Positions 1 through 5,214 of a stretch of 5,664 bases of DNA are shown here, piece by piece. Within the stretch, counting starts at the first letter, position 1, and each line of letters begins with the position of its first letter. The DNA lies in NCBI GenBank assembly GCA_030045175.1, contig JASIBM010000057.1, forward strand, positions 1 through 5,664. The letters are read 5' to 3'. A program made the translations under genes and the position numbers. The notes below the pieces were generated by a model. The model was not told where the DNA came from, made no database searches, and was given only the letters and a program-made list of their open reading frames with translations. This DNA is from Streptosporangiaceae bacterium. GTDB taxonomy: Bacteria > Actinomycetota > Actinomycetes > Streptosporangiales > Streptosporangiaceae.

Positions 1-1
1 G

Positions 2-1054
2 GACGTCGGCCGCAAGCTGCCAGAGGACGAGGGACCGCTCACGCTGGCCCAGACGATCAACAGGACGCTCGCCGACGAGCTCGCCGCCCGCCACGAGGTC
101 GTCCTGCTCGGCGAGGACGTGGCGAGGAAGGGCGGCGTCTACGGCGTGACCAAGGGGCTGCGCGCGGCGTTCGGCGCGGCGCGGGTGTTCGACACGCTGC
201 TCGACGAGCAGTCGATACTCGGCCTGGCGCTCGGCGCCAGCCTGGCCGGCCTGCTGCCGGTCCCCGAGATCCAGTACCTGGCCTACCTGCACAACGCAGC
301 CGACCAGATCCGGGGTGAGGCGGCGACGCTGTCCTTCTTCTCGGTCGGCCAGTACCGCAACCCGATGGTCGTCCGCATCGCTGGCCTGGCCTACCAGCAG
401 GGATTCGGCGGTCATTTCCACAACGACAACGCGCTAGCCGCGCTGCGCGACATTCCGGGGCTGATCATCGCGTGCCCGGCCAGGCCCGACGACGCCGCGG
501 GAATGCTGCGCACCTGCCTGGCCAGCGCGCGCGAGGACGGGAGCGTTTGCATCTTCATCGAGCCCATCGCCTTGTACCACGAGCGCGACCTGCACCAGCC
601 AGGTGACGGCGGCTGGCTCGCCGCCTACGACCCGCCGCCGCGCTGGGCGCCAGGGCACGTGCCCGTCGGCAGCGCGCGGGTGCACGGCGCGGGGGCGGAC
701 CTGACCATCGTCACCTTCGGCAACGGCCTGCGGATGAGCCTGCGGGCCGCGGCGAGGCTGGCCGAGCGCGGCATCGGCTGCCAGGTGCTCGACCTGCGCT
801 GGCTGGCACCGCTGCCAGCCGACGACCTGCTCCGCGCGGCGGAGGTGACCGGGGCCGTGCTCGTGGCCGACGAGACCAGGCGGACCGGAGGCGTCAGCGA
901 GGGCATCGTGACCGCACTGACCGACGCCGGGTTCGCCGGGCGGATCGCCAGGGTGACAAGCGCGGACAGCTTCGTGCCGCTCGGCGACGCCGCGGCTACC
1001 GTGCTGCTTTCCCAGGACATGATCGAGACGGCCGCCAGCGAGCTGCTCCGGTAG
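2..1054 (+). CDS. 2-oxoacid dehydrogenase E1 component, beta-subunit-type region (5'-truncated by window)
   Basis: This is the C-terminal part of a thiamine-diphosphate-dependent E1 enzyme, which decarboxylates a 2-oxoacid and passes the acyl group to a lipoylated E2 partner in the cytoplasm. The frame is open from base 2 and gives 350 visible residues. Residues about 13-195 match the transketolase-type pyrimidine-binding domain: LGEDVARKGGVYGVTKGL, then DTLLDEQSI, whose Glu (visible residue 69) aligns with the cofactor-activating Glu59 of human E1beta, then PEIQYLAY, then GGHFHNDN with the conserved His at 140. Residues about 232-345 match the transketolase C-terminal domain (ADLTIVTFGNGLRMSL, LDLRWLAPLP, VADETRRTGG). 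A GTG at 119 is not a credible start because family-typical sequence (LTLAQTINRTLADELAARHE) precedes it in frame. Sequence continues upstream of that, so the gene may be a separate beta subunit or the back half of a fused alpha-beta E1. The substrate (branched-chain 2-oxoacid, pyruvate or other) cannot be told. It converges on gpgS. Confidence 0.9.
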   Translation, partial: DVGRKLPEDEGPLTLAQTINRTLADELAARHEVVLLGEDVARKGGVYGVTKGLRAAFGAARVFDTLLDEQSILGLALGASLAGLLPVPEIQYLAYLHNAADQIRGEAATLSFFSVGQYRNPMVVRIAGLAYQQGFGGHFHNDNALAALRDIPGLIIACPARPDDAAGMLRTCLASAREDGSVCIFIEPIALYHERDLHQPGDGGWLAAYDPPPRWAPGHVPVGSARVHGAGADLTIVTFGNGLRMSLRAAARLAERGIGCQVLDLRWLAPLPADDLLRAAEVTGAVLVADETRRTGGVSEGIVTALTDAGFAGRIARVTSADSFVPLGDAAATVLLSQDMIETAASELLR

Positions 1055-1078
1055 CCCGGCTAGCCCGGGTAGCCCGGC
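1052..1078 (+). repeat. Three tandem 9-bp copies at the E1 3' end, each with an in-frame TAG
   Basis: The copies read TAGCCCGGC, TAGCCCGGG and TAGCCCGGC. The first copy begins with the E1 stop codon. Because the period is a multiple of three, TAG recurs in the same frame at 1061 and 1070. The middle part is also a near-palindrome (GGCTA, one extra G, CCCGGG, TAGCC). The repeat is plain in the sequence; any role as a stop backup or as terminator structure is inference. Confidence 0.85.
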
Positions 1079-1096
1079 TTGGGCTTGGGCTTGGGC
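1079..1096. repeat. Three tandem copies of TTGGGC
   Basis: TTGGGC occurs three times head to tail immediately after the 9-bp repeat. TGGGCT within it can pair with AGCCCA at 1132-1137, just inside the gpgS 3' end, so it may add an outer arm to the terminator-like structure between these convergent genes. It could equally be a slippage-prone low-complexity stretch. Confidence 0.8.
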
Positions 1097-1119
1097 CTGC
1101 CCGGCCAGCTCGCCGGCAG
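1097..1119. terminator. Candidate bidirectional terminator hairpin between convergent genes
   Basis: CTGCC and GGCAG (outer) plus GGC and GCC (inner) form an 8-bp GC stem with one bulged C and a six-base CAGCTC loop. AGCCCGG at 1071-1077 and CCGGGCT at 1124-1130 can form a further outer stem. The hairpin sits in the 75-bp spacer between the E1 and gpgS stop codons, where both transcripts must end. There is no T tract on either side, so it is not a classical intrinsic terminator, although high-GC actinobacteria often use such U-poor hairpins. Function is inferred from position and folding only. Confidence 0.45.
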
Positions 1120-1129
1120 TCGTCCGGGC

Positions 1130-2158
1130 TTAGCCCACGGCCGCCACCGCGGGCCCGGCGGGCAAGGCGGGCACGTCGGCCAGCGGCCGCTCGAGCAGGG
1201 CGATCTGCATCGGCGGGCGCTCGATCATCAGCTCGGAGTACTCATCGAGCTGCACGCCGCGGCCGGCCGCGACCGCGTGCAAGTAGGCGCCGGCCTCCGA
1301 CTGGGTCCACTCGGCGCTGGACAGGTCTGCCGCGATCCCGAGCTTGCGCTGCATTGCGCGAGTCAGCACCGCCCGGAGCACCGCGTATCCCATCCGGCTC
1401 AAGTTGCCGAGGTCCTGGTGCCTATTCTTGCGCATGCCCGCGTCGACCTGGGCCATCGCCTGAAGGCCGCACGCGTCGAGCACGTCGATCAGCATTCCGA
1501 CTTCCACGGCGTAGCCGCTGAGAAACGGGACCGAGTACATCAGGTCCCGGGTCCCCGCAAACTCCCCGGCTAGCGGCTGGACAAAGCCGGCCAGTTCAGG
1601 GAAGAGCAGGTTGAGCGCAGGCTTGGCGGTCAGCTCGGTCACCCGGCCACCGCCATCTGGAACGCTGACTTCCTCCTTGGTGTACGGGCGTCGATAAGCC
1701 GCCTTGACGAATTTGATTTCCGGCTTTGCCACCAGGCAGCCGACCACTCCGGTGACCAGCTGCCGGGAGAAGTTCCCGGTGTCGGTGTCGGCGAAGGCGA
1801 TGATGTCGCCGCTGGCCACGGACAGCGCGCGCCACATGGCGTCGCCCTTACCCTGGGCCGGCCCGTACTCGGGCATGAGCTCGTTCTCTGAATACACCTC
1901 GGCGTCATAGCGCCGGGCGATCTCGGCCGTGCCGTCGATCGAATCCGCGTCGACGACGAGGACTTGGTCGACGAGGCCGCTCCGGCGCAACTGGGCGACC
2001 TCAGCGAGCACTGATCCGATGGTTTCTGCGACGTTACGAGTTGGCAGGATCAGGGTCACCGAAAGTTCACGCTGGCGCTTGATCCTGCTTAGCTCGCGAG
2101 CGCTGCCGAACTCACGGTAGTGAAAGCTATGTGAACTGAACCAGTCATGTGTTCGCAT
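1130..2158 (-). CDS. gpgS: Glucosyl-3-phosphoglycerate synthase (GT81 family)
   Basis: This cytoplasmic enzyme is predicted to transfer glucose from an NDP-glucose to D-3-phosphoglycerate, the first step toward glucosylglycerate and, in mycobacteria, methylglucose lipopolysaccharide. The 342 residues match GT81 in order: VTLILPTRN near 34-42, a VVDADSIDGT donor-site region at 68-77, GKGDAMWR at 103-110 (Lys104 aligns with M. tuberculosis Lys114), the DTD motif at 124-126, GGGRVTEL at 169-176, QPLAGE at 194-199, YAVEVGMLID at 216-225, and a C-terminal ERPPM. Counting without gaps from Glu219 (M. tuberculosis Glu232), the residue at the metal-ligand His258 position is Asn245, with a His two residues later (KNRHQ). 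The start is well fixed: GAGGAGGA lies 3 bases upstream of the ATG, and an in-frame TGA lies six codons before it. Codons in the 5' part use A/T third positions far more than neighbouring genes do. No phosphatase partner gene (gpgP) is adjacent. Confidence 0.92.
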   Translation of the reverse strand: MRTHDWFSSHSFHYREFGSARELSRIKRQRELSVTLILPTRNVAETIGSVLAEVAQLRRSGLVDQVLVVDADSIDGTAEIARRYDAEVYSENELMPEYGPAQGKGDAMWRALSVASGDIIAFADTDTGNFSRQLVTGVVGCLVAKPEIKFVKAAYRRPYTKEEVSVPDGGGRVTELTAKPALNLLFPELAGFVQPLAGEFAGTRDLMYSVPFLSGYAVEVGMLIDVLDACGLQAMAQVDAGMRKNRHQDLGNLSRMGYAVLRAVLTRAMQRKLGIAADLSSAEWTQSEAGAYLHAVAAGRGVQLDEYSELMIERPPMQIALLERPLADVPALPAGPAVAAVG

Positions 2159-2161
2159 AGG

Positions 2162-2169
2162 TCCTCCTC
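2162..2169 (-). promoter_or_regulatory. Ribosome binding site of gpgS
   Basis: The minus strand reads GAGGAGGA followed by CCT and the ATG. It is a near-perfect anti-16S match at short spacing and, with the in-frame TGA at 2176-2174, settles the gpgS start. Confidence 0.8.
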
Positions 2170-2271
2170 GACATCATCCGGGGCGGGCCATTCCTCCATC
2201 GCATACCTTCTGGTCCGTACCTTTTCGGGCCATGTGTATGCGCGTGCGGCTACAACTGTACGTCTATCACG

Positions 2272-2304
2272 GTTCGATCACGACCGGAGCGGTTACCGTC
2301 GAAC
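2272..2304. repeat. Inverted repeat GTTCGA / TCGAAC with inner palindrome
   Basis: GTTCGA (2272-2277) and TCGAAC (2299-2304) are perfect 6-bp inverted arms 21 bp apart. Between them lies CGGTTACCG (2290-2298), an odd palindrome, and ACC/GGT (2283-2285, 2291-2293) can form a second small stem. The position between two divergent genes would suit a regulator site or a weak RNA fold. Six-base arms can arise by chance, so the role is open. Confidence 0.35.
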
Positions 2305-2388
2305 GACTACGGGCTGCACCGCCCACGCTACGCACAGTACGATTGTTGAGACTGAAGAGTCGCGAAGTTCCTCAGTGGCTGGTGGGTT

Positions 2389-2410
2389 CTGGCTGGGCGG
2401 GCTCAGCCAG
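2389..2410. repeat. Strong GC hairpin upstream of gabT
   Basis: CTGGCTG (2389-2395) pairs perfectly with CAGCCAG (2404-2410). The stem extends by a G-T wobble and a G-C pair to nine base pairs closed by a CGGG tetraloop. It ends 73 bp before the gabT start and has no T tract. If gabT is leaderless from 2484, the hairpin is outside the main transcript and could be an operator or end a small upstream RNA. If transcription starts further upstream, it would lie in a leader. Folding is clear; function is not. Confidence 0.5.
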
Positions 2411-2471
2411 GCTATATCGTAGCGGCTTGGCGGGCCGGCCGCGCCCCGCGCCGCGCGCCAGGCCGCCGGTC

Positions 2472-2477
2472 TATCCT
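2472..2477 (+). promoter_or_regulatory. Candidate -10 element for a leaderless gabT transcript
   Basis: TATCCT fits the actinobacterial TAnnnT -10 pattern. It is followed by exactly six bases and then the A of the gabT ATG, so transcription would begin on the start codon itself. No purine-rich Shine-Dalgarno stretch precedes that ATG, as expected for a leaderless message. No good -35 box is seen about 17 bases upstream, which is common for such promoters. Confidence 0.55.
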
Positions 2478-2483
2478 TCGGCT

Positions 2484-3845
2484 ATGAGCGTGCACCCCAC
2501 CGTCGGCGGCCCGGCGATCGCCCAGCAGCGCCACCTGGTGACCGAGATACCTGGCCCGATCTCCAGGAAGCTACTCGCCCGCCGCCAGGCGAGCGTCGCC
2601 CGCGGCCTGAGCCATGTGCTCCCCGTCTTCGTGACCGCGGCAGGCGGCGGCGTGCTGATCGACGCGGACGGCAACTCCCTGATCGACTTCGGCTCGGGCA
2701 TCGCCGTGACGTCGGTCGGCAACAGCGCCGAGCTCGTCGTCACCCGCGTTACCGAGCAGGTCGCCCAGTTCACCCACACCTGCTTCATGGTGGTCCCTTA
2801 CGAGGGGTACGTGCAGGTCTGCGAGGAACTGAACCGCGTCACGCCCGGGTCGCACGACAAGCGATCGGCGCTGTTCAACTCCGGTGCCGAGGCGGTGGAG
2901 AACGCCGTCAAGATCGCCAGGCATGCCACCGGGCGGCAGGCCGTCGTGGTATTCGACCACGCCTATCACGGCCGCACCAACCTCACGATGGCGATGACGG
3001 CCAAGAACATGCCCTACAAGGACGGGTTCGGCCCGTTCGCCGGCGAGGTCTACCGGGTGCCGATGGCGTACCCGTTCCGCTGGCCCGGCGGGCCGGCCAG
3101 GTGCGCGGCCGAGGCGCTCGACGTGGTCACCGGCCTGATCCACGCCCAGGTCGGCGAGCACAGGGTCGCCGCGGTCGTGATCGAGCCCATTCAGGGCGAG
3201 GGCGGGTTCATCGTGCCGCCTGACGGCTTCCTGCCAGGGCTAGCCGGCTACTGCCGCGAGCACGGCATCGTGTTCATCGCCGACGAGATACAGTCCGGCT
3301 TCTGCCGCACCGGTGACTGGTTCGCCTGCGATCACGAGGCCGTCGTGCCTGACCTGGTCACGACGGCCAAGGGCATCGCCGGCGGGCTGCCGCTCGCCGC
3401 CGTCACCGGGCGGGCGGACATCATGGACTCGGTGCAGGCCGGCGGGCTCGGCGGTACCTACGGCGGGAACCCGGTCGCGTGCGCCGCGGCGCTCGGCGCG
3501 ATCGAGACCATGACCAAGGAAGACCTGCCGGCCGCCGCCCGGCGAGTCGGCGAGGTCATGCTGCCCAGGCTGCGCGACCTGGCGCGGCGGTACCCGGTGA
3601 TCGGCGACGTCCGCGGCCGCGGCGCGATGCTCGCCATCGAGCTCGTCAAGCCCGGCACCATCGAGCCCGACGCCGCGGCGACCAGCGCGGTCGCCAGGGC
3701 CTGCCACGCGGCCGGCCTGATCCTGCTCACCTGCGGAACCCATGGCAACGTGCTGCGCTTCCTGCCACCGCTCGTGATCAGCCCGGACCTGCTCGACGAG
3801 GGCATGGGCATACTCGACGACGCGTTTGGTCAGCTTCCCTCGTAG
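2484..3845 (+). CDS. gabT: 4-aminobutyrate--2-oxoglutarate aminotransferase
   Basis: This PLP enzyme (class III, fold type I) is predicted to transaminate GABA with 2-oxoglutarate to give succinate semialdehyde and glutamate in the cytoplasm. From the ATG at 2484 it has 453 residues, the usual GabT length. It shows NSGAEA at 132-137 (PLP phosphate site), YHGRTNLTM at 161-169 with Arg164 equivalent to the substrate-binding Arg141 of E. coli GabT, IEPIQGEGG at 233-241 with the gate Glu239, FIADEIQSGF at 264-273 with Asp267 against the PLP ring nitrogen, the Schiff-base Lys296 in TTAKGIAGGLPL, GGTYGGNP at 323-330, DVRGRGAM at 375-382, and Arg425 in LRFLPPL. The N-terminal HLVTEIPGP resembles mycobacterial GabT. 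The frame is open to 2232, but those 84 codons lack family similarity, and the leaderless promoter supports 2484. No gabD is adjacent. The 3' end overlaps the convergent aminotransferase gene. A side activity on other omega-amino acids is possible. Confidence 0.94.
   Translation: MSVHPTVGGPAIAQQRHLVTEIPGPISRKLLARRQASVARGLSHVLPVFVTAAGGGVLIDADGNSLIDFGSGIAVTSVGNSAELVVTRVTEQVAQFTHTCFMVVPYEGYVQVCEELNRVTPGSHDKRSALFNSGAEAVENAVKIARHATGRQAVVVFDHAYHGRTNLTMAMTAKNMPYKDGFGPFAGEVYRVPMAYPFRWPGGPARCAAEALDVVTGLIHAQVGEHRVAAVVIEPIQGEGGFIVPPDGFLPGLAGYCREHGIVFIADEIQSGFCRTGDWFACDHEAVVPDLVTTAKGIAGGLPLAAVTGRADIMDSVQAGGLGGTYGGNPVACAAALGAIETMTKEDLPAAARRVGEVMLPRLRDLARRYPVIGDVRGRGAMLAIELVKPGTIEPDAAATSAVARACHAAGLILLTCGTHGNVLRFLPPLVISPDLLDEGMGILDDAFGQLPS
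3830..3845. other. 16-bp tail-to-tail overlap of two aminotransferase genes
   Basis: The gabT TAG stop is at 3843-3845 on the plus strand, and the opposite gene's TGA stop is at 3832-3830. The last four gabT codons and its stop therefore also encode the C-terminal YYEGS of the other enzyme. No terminator fits between the genes, so each transcript must run into the other and the 3' ends are complementary. Confidence 0.9.
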
Positions 3846-5182
3846 TACCTGTCGATCGCGCTGAACGCCTCGTCCAGGATCGCCAGGCCCTCCTTCGCCT
3901 CCTCGTCCGAGATCGTGCACGGCGGCACCACGTGCAGCCGGTTGAAGTTGACGAACGTCAGCAGGCCCGCGGCGCGGCAGTGCGCGGCGAGCTCGTTCAG
4001 TGCCTGCGACGATCCGCCGTACGGCGCGAGCATGGCCCTGGTGGCCCGGTCAGACACCAGGTCCAGCGCCCAGAACACGGCGAGCCCGCGTACCTCGCCG
4101 ATCACCGGATGAGCCTGCGCCAGGTTCGCAAGACCAGGGCCAAGTACCTGCCTTCCTATCCTGGCGGCATTGTCGACGATGCCCTCGTCGCGCATGGCGT
4201 CGATGGTCGCCACCACCGAGGCGCACGCGAGCGGGTGGCCCGAGTAGGTCAGCCCGCCGGGGTACACCCGCTCGTCGAACGTCGCCGCGATCTCGTCCGA
4301 GATGATCACGCCGCCGATCGGCACGTAGCCGGAGTTGGCGCCCTTGGCGAACGTGATCAGGTCGGGAGCCACGCCGTGCGGCTCGAACGCGAACCACGTC
4401 CCCGCCCGGCCGAAGCCGCACATCACCTCGTCGGCGATCCAGACGATGCCGTACTTGTCCGCCAGCGCCCGCACGCCGGCCAGGTAGCCAGGCGGCGGCA
4501 CGAGCACCCCGGCGGTGCCGACGATGGTCTCGATCAAGATCGCCGCTATCGTGTCCGGGCCTTCGAACGTGATCACCTGCTCCAGGTGCTCGAGCGCGCG
4601 CTGGCACTCCTGCTCGGGCGTGGCGGCCCAGAACGAGGACCGGTAAAGGTACGGCCCGAAGAAGTGGACATGGCCGGTCGCGTGCTCGTTCGGCCACCGC
4701 CTCGGGTCGCCCGTCGAGGCGATCGCCGCGCCGGTGTTGCCGTGGTAGGAACGGTAGAAGCTGAGCACCTTGTCCCGGCCGGTGTGCAGCCTTGCCATCC
4801 TGATCGCGTTCTCGTTGGCGTCGGCGCCGCCGTTGGTGAAGAACACCTTGCTCATGCCGTCGGGCGCGAGCCCGACGATCCGCTCTGCCGCCTGCCCGCG
4901 TGCCTCGTTCGCGTGCTGCGGCGCGATCGTGGCCAGCCTGGCGGCTTGCCCGGCGATCGCCGCGGTGACCTTGGGATGCTGGTGCCCGATGTTGGTGTTC
5001 ACGAGCTGGCTGGAGAAATCCAGGTATCGCTTGCCGTCGTAGTCCCAGACGTAACAGCCCTGCGCGCCTGCGATGACGATGGGATTGAGCCCCTTCTGGG
5101 CCGACCAGGAGTGGAACACGTGCGCCCGGTCGGCGGCGAACGCGGCTGCTCCCCGCTCCGGATCAGGGGTGCGATCGGTCAT
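3830..5182 (-). CDS. Class III (omega) aminotransferase, probably omega-amino acid:pyruvate type
   Basis: This is a PLP-dependent class III aminotransferase of 450 residues, the normal family length, acting in the cytoplasm. Motifs in order are HVFHSWSAQ at 21-29, YLDFSSQLVNTNIGHQHP at 53-70, TNGGADANENA at 116-126 (PLP phosphate site), YRSYHGNT at 143-150, GDPRRWPNE at 158-166, IADEVMCGFGR at 249-259 with Asp251 binding the PLP ring nitrogen, TFAKGANSGYVPIGGV at 277-292 with Schiff-base Lys280, LTYSGHPLACA at 311-321, and VVPPCTISDEE at 418-428. In databases this actinobacterial type is named variously as an aspartate-family, taurine--pyruvate or beta-alanine aminotransferase. The GabT-type IEPIQGEGG gate is here IETIVGTAG, so GABA:2-oxoglutarate activity is less likely. 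AGGAGG five bases before the ATG fixes the start. It lies 32 bp downstream of mmsA on the same strand, which favours beta-alanine or 3-aminoisobutyrate as the amino donor. That substrate is inferred from context and is not proven. Confidence 0.9.
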   Translation of the reverse strand: MTDRTPDPERGAAAFAADRAHVFHSWSAQKGLNPIVIAGAQGCYVWDYDGKRYLDFSSQLVNTNIGHQHPKVTAAIAGQAARLATIAPQHANEARGQAAERIVGLAPDGMSKVFFTNGGADANENAIRMARLHTGRDKVLSFYRSYHGNTGAAIASTGDPRRWPNEHATGHVHFFGPYLYRSSFWAATPEQECQRALEHLEQVITFEGPDTIAAILIETIVGTAGVLVPPPGYLAGVRALADKYGIVWIADEVMCGFGRAGTWFAFEPHGVAPDLITFAKGANSGYVPIGGVIISDEIAATFDERVYPGGLTYSGHPLACASVVATIDAMRDEGIVDNAARIGRQVLGPGLANLAQAHPVIGEVRGLAVFWALDLVSDRATRAMLAPYGGSSQALNELAAHCRAAGLLTFVNFNRLHVVPPCTISDEEAKEGLAILDEAFSAIDRYYEGS

Positions 5183-5185
5183 TAC

Positions 5186-5193
5186 TTCCTCCT
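5186..5193 (-). promoter_or_regulatory. Ribosome binding site of the omega-aminotransferase gene
   Basis: The minus strand reads AGGAGGAA, then GTA and the ATG, an excellent Shine-Dalgarno match. It sits in the 32-bp gap after the mmsA stop codon (5183-5214). That gap holds no terminator-like hairpin, which supports co-transcription from mmsA. Confidence 0.8.
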
Positions 5194-5214
5194 GCTAGGG
5201 AAAGGCGTCCGCGG

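Larger units (their letters stand above)
2159..2483. other. Divergent intergenic region between gpgS and gabT
   Basis: This 325-bp stretch is visibly richer in A/T than the flanking genes and holds no supported gene. It must contain the promoters of both divergent genes. It carries the gpgS ribosome binding site, an inverted repeat at 2272-2304, a strong hairpin at 2389-2410 and the gabT -10 element at 2472-2477. On the gpgS strand the only hexamers I saw fitting TAnnnT are TACAGT and TAGCGT, neither with a good -35 partner, so no gpgS promoter is called. The gabT reading frame stays open leftward to 2232, but its translation there is Arg/Pro-rich and unlike the aminotransferase family. I see no tRNA or protein signature. 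Confidence 0.7.

Noticed and set aside
1079..1573. Plus-strand open frame of 164 codons opening with Gly-Leu repeats
   Set aside because: It starts in the TTGGGC repeat from a TTG without a ribosome binding site and then runs antisense to gpgS. The composition is that of a shadow frame.
2351..2376. Imperfect stem ACTGA...TCAGT in the intergenic region
   Set aside because: Five pairs followed by a mismatch and wobbles is weak, and GACT/AGTC offers a competing fold. It is not distinguishable from chance.
2232..2483. N-terminal extension of GabT by 84 codons in the same frame
   Set aside because: The translation is Arg/Pro-rich, has A/T-ending codons unlike gabT and no aminotransferase similarity. 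The ATG at 2484 gives the family's usual length and has a well-placed -10 element.
2159..2483. Possible tRNA or riboswitch suggested by GGTTCGATC
   Set aside because: The GTTCGATC resembles a T-loop, but there is no acceptor stem, anticodon arm or D arm at the right spacing, and no known riboswitch core is recognisable.
2571..3161. Minus-strand open frame of 196 codons inside gabT
   Set aside because: It is fully antisense to a well-supported gene, has no recognisable motif, and its composition (Asp/Val/Arg/His-rich) is typical of antisense frames.
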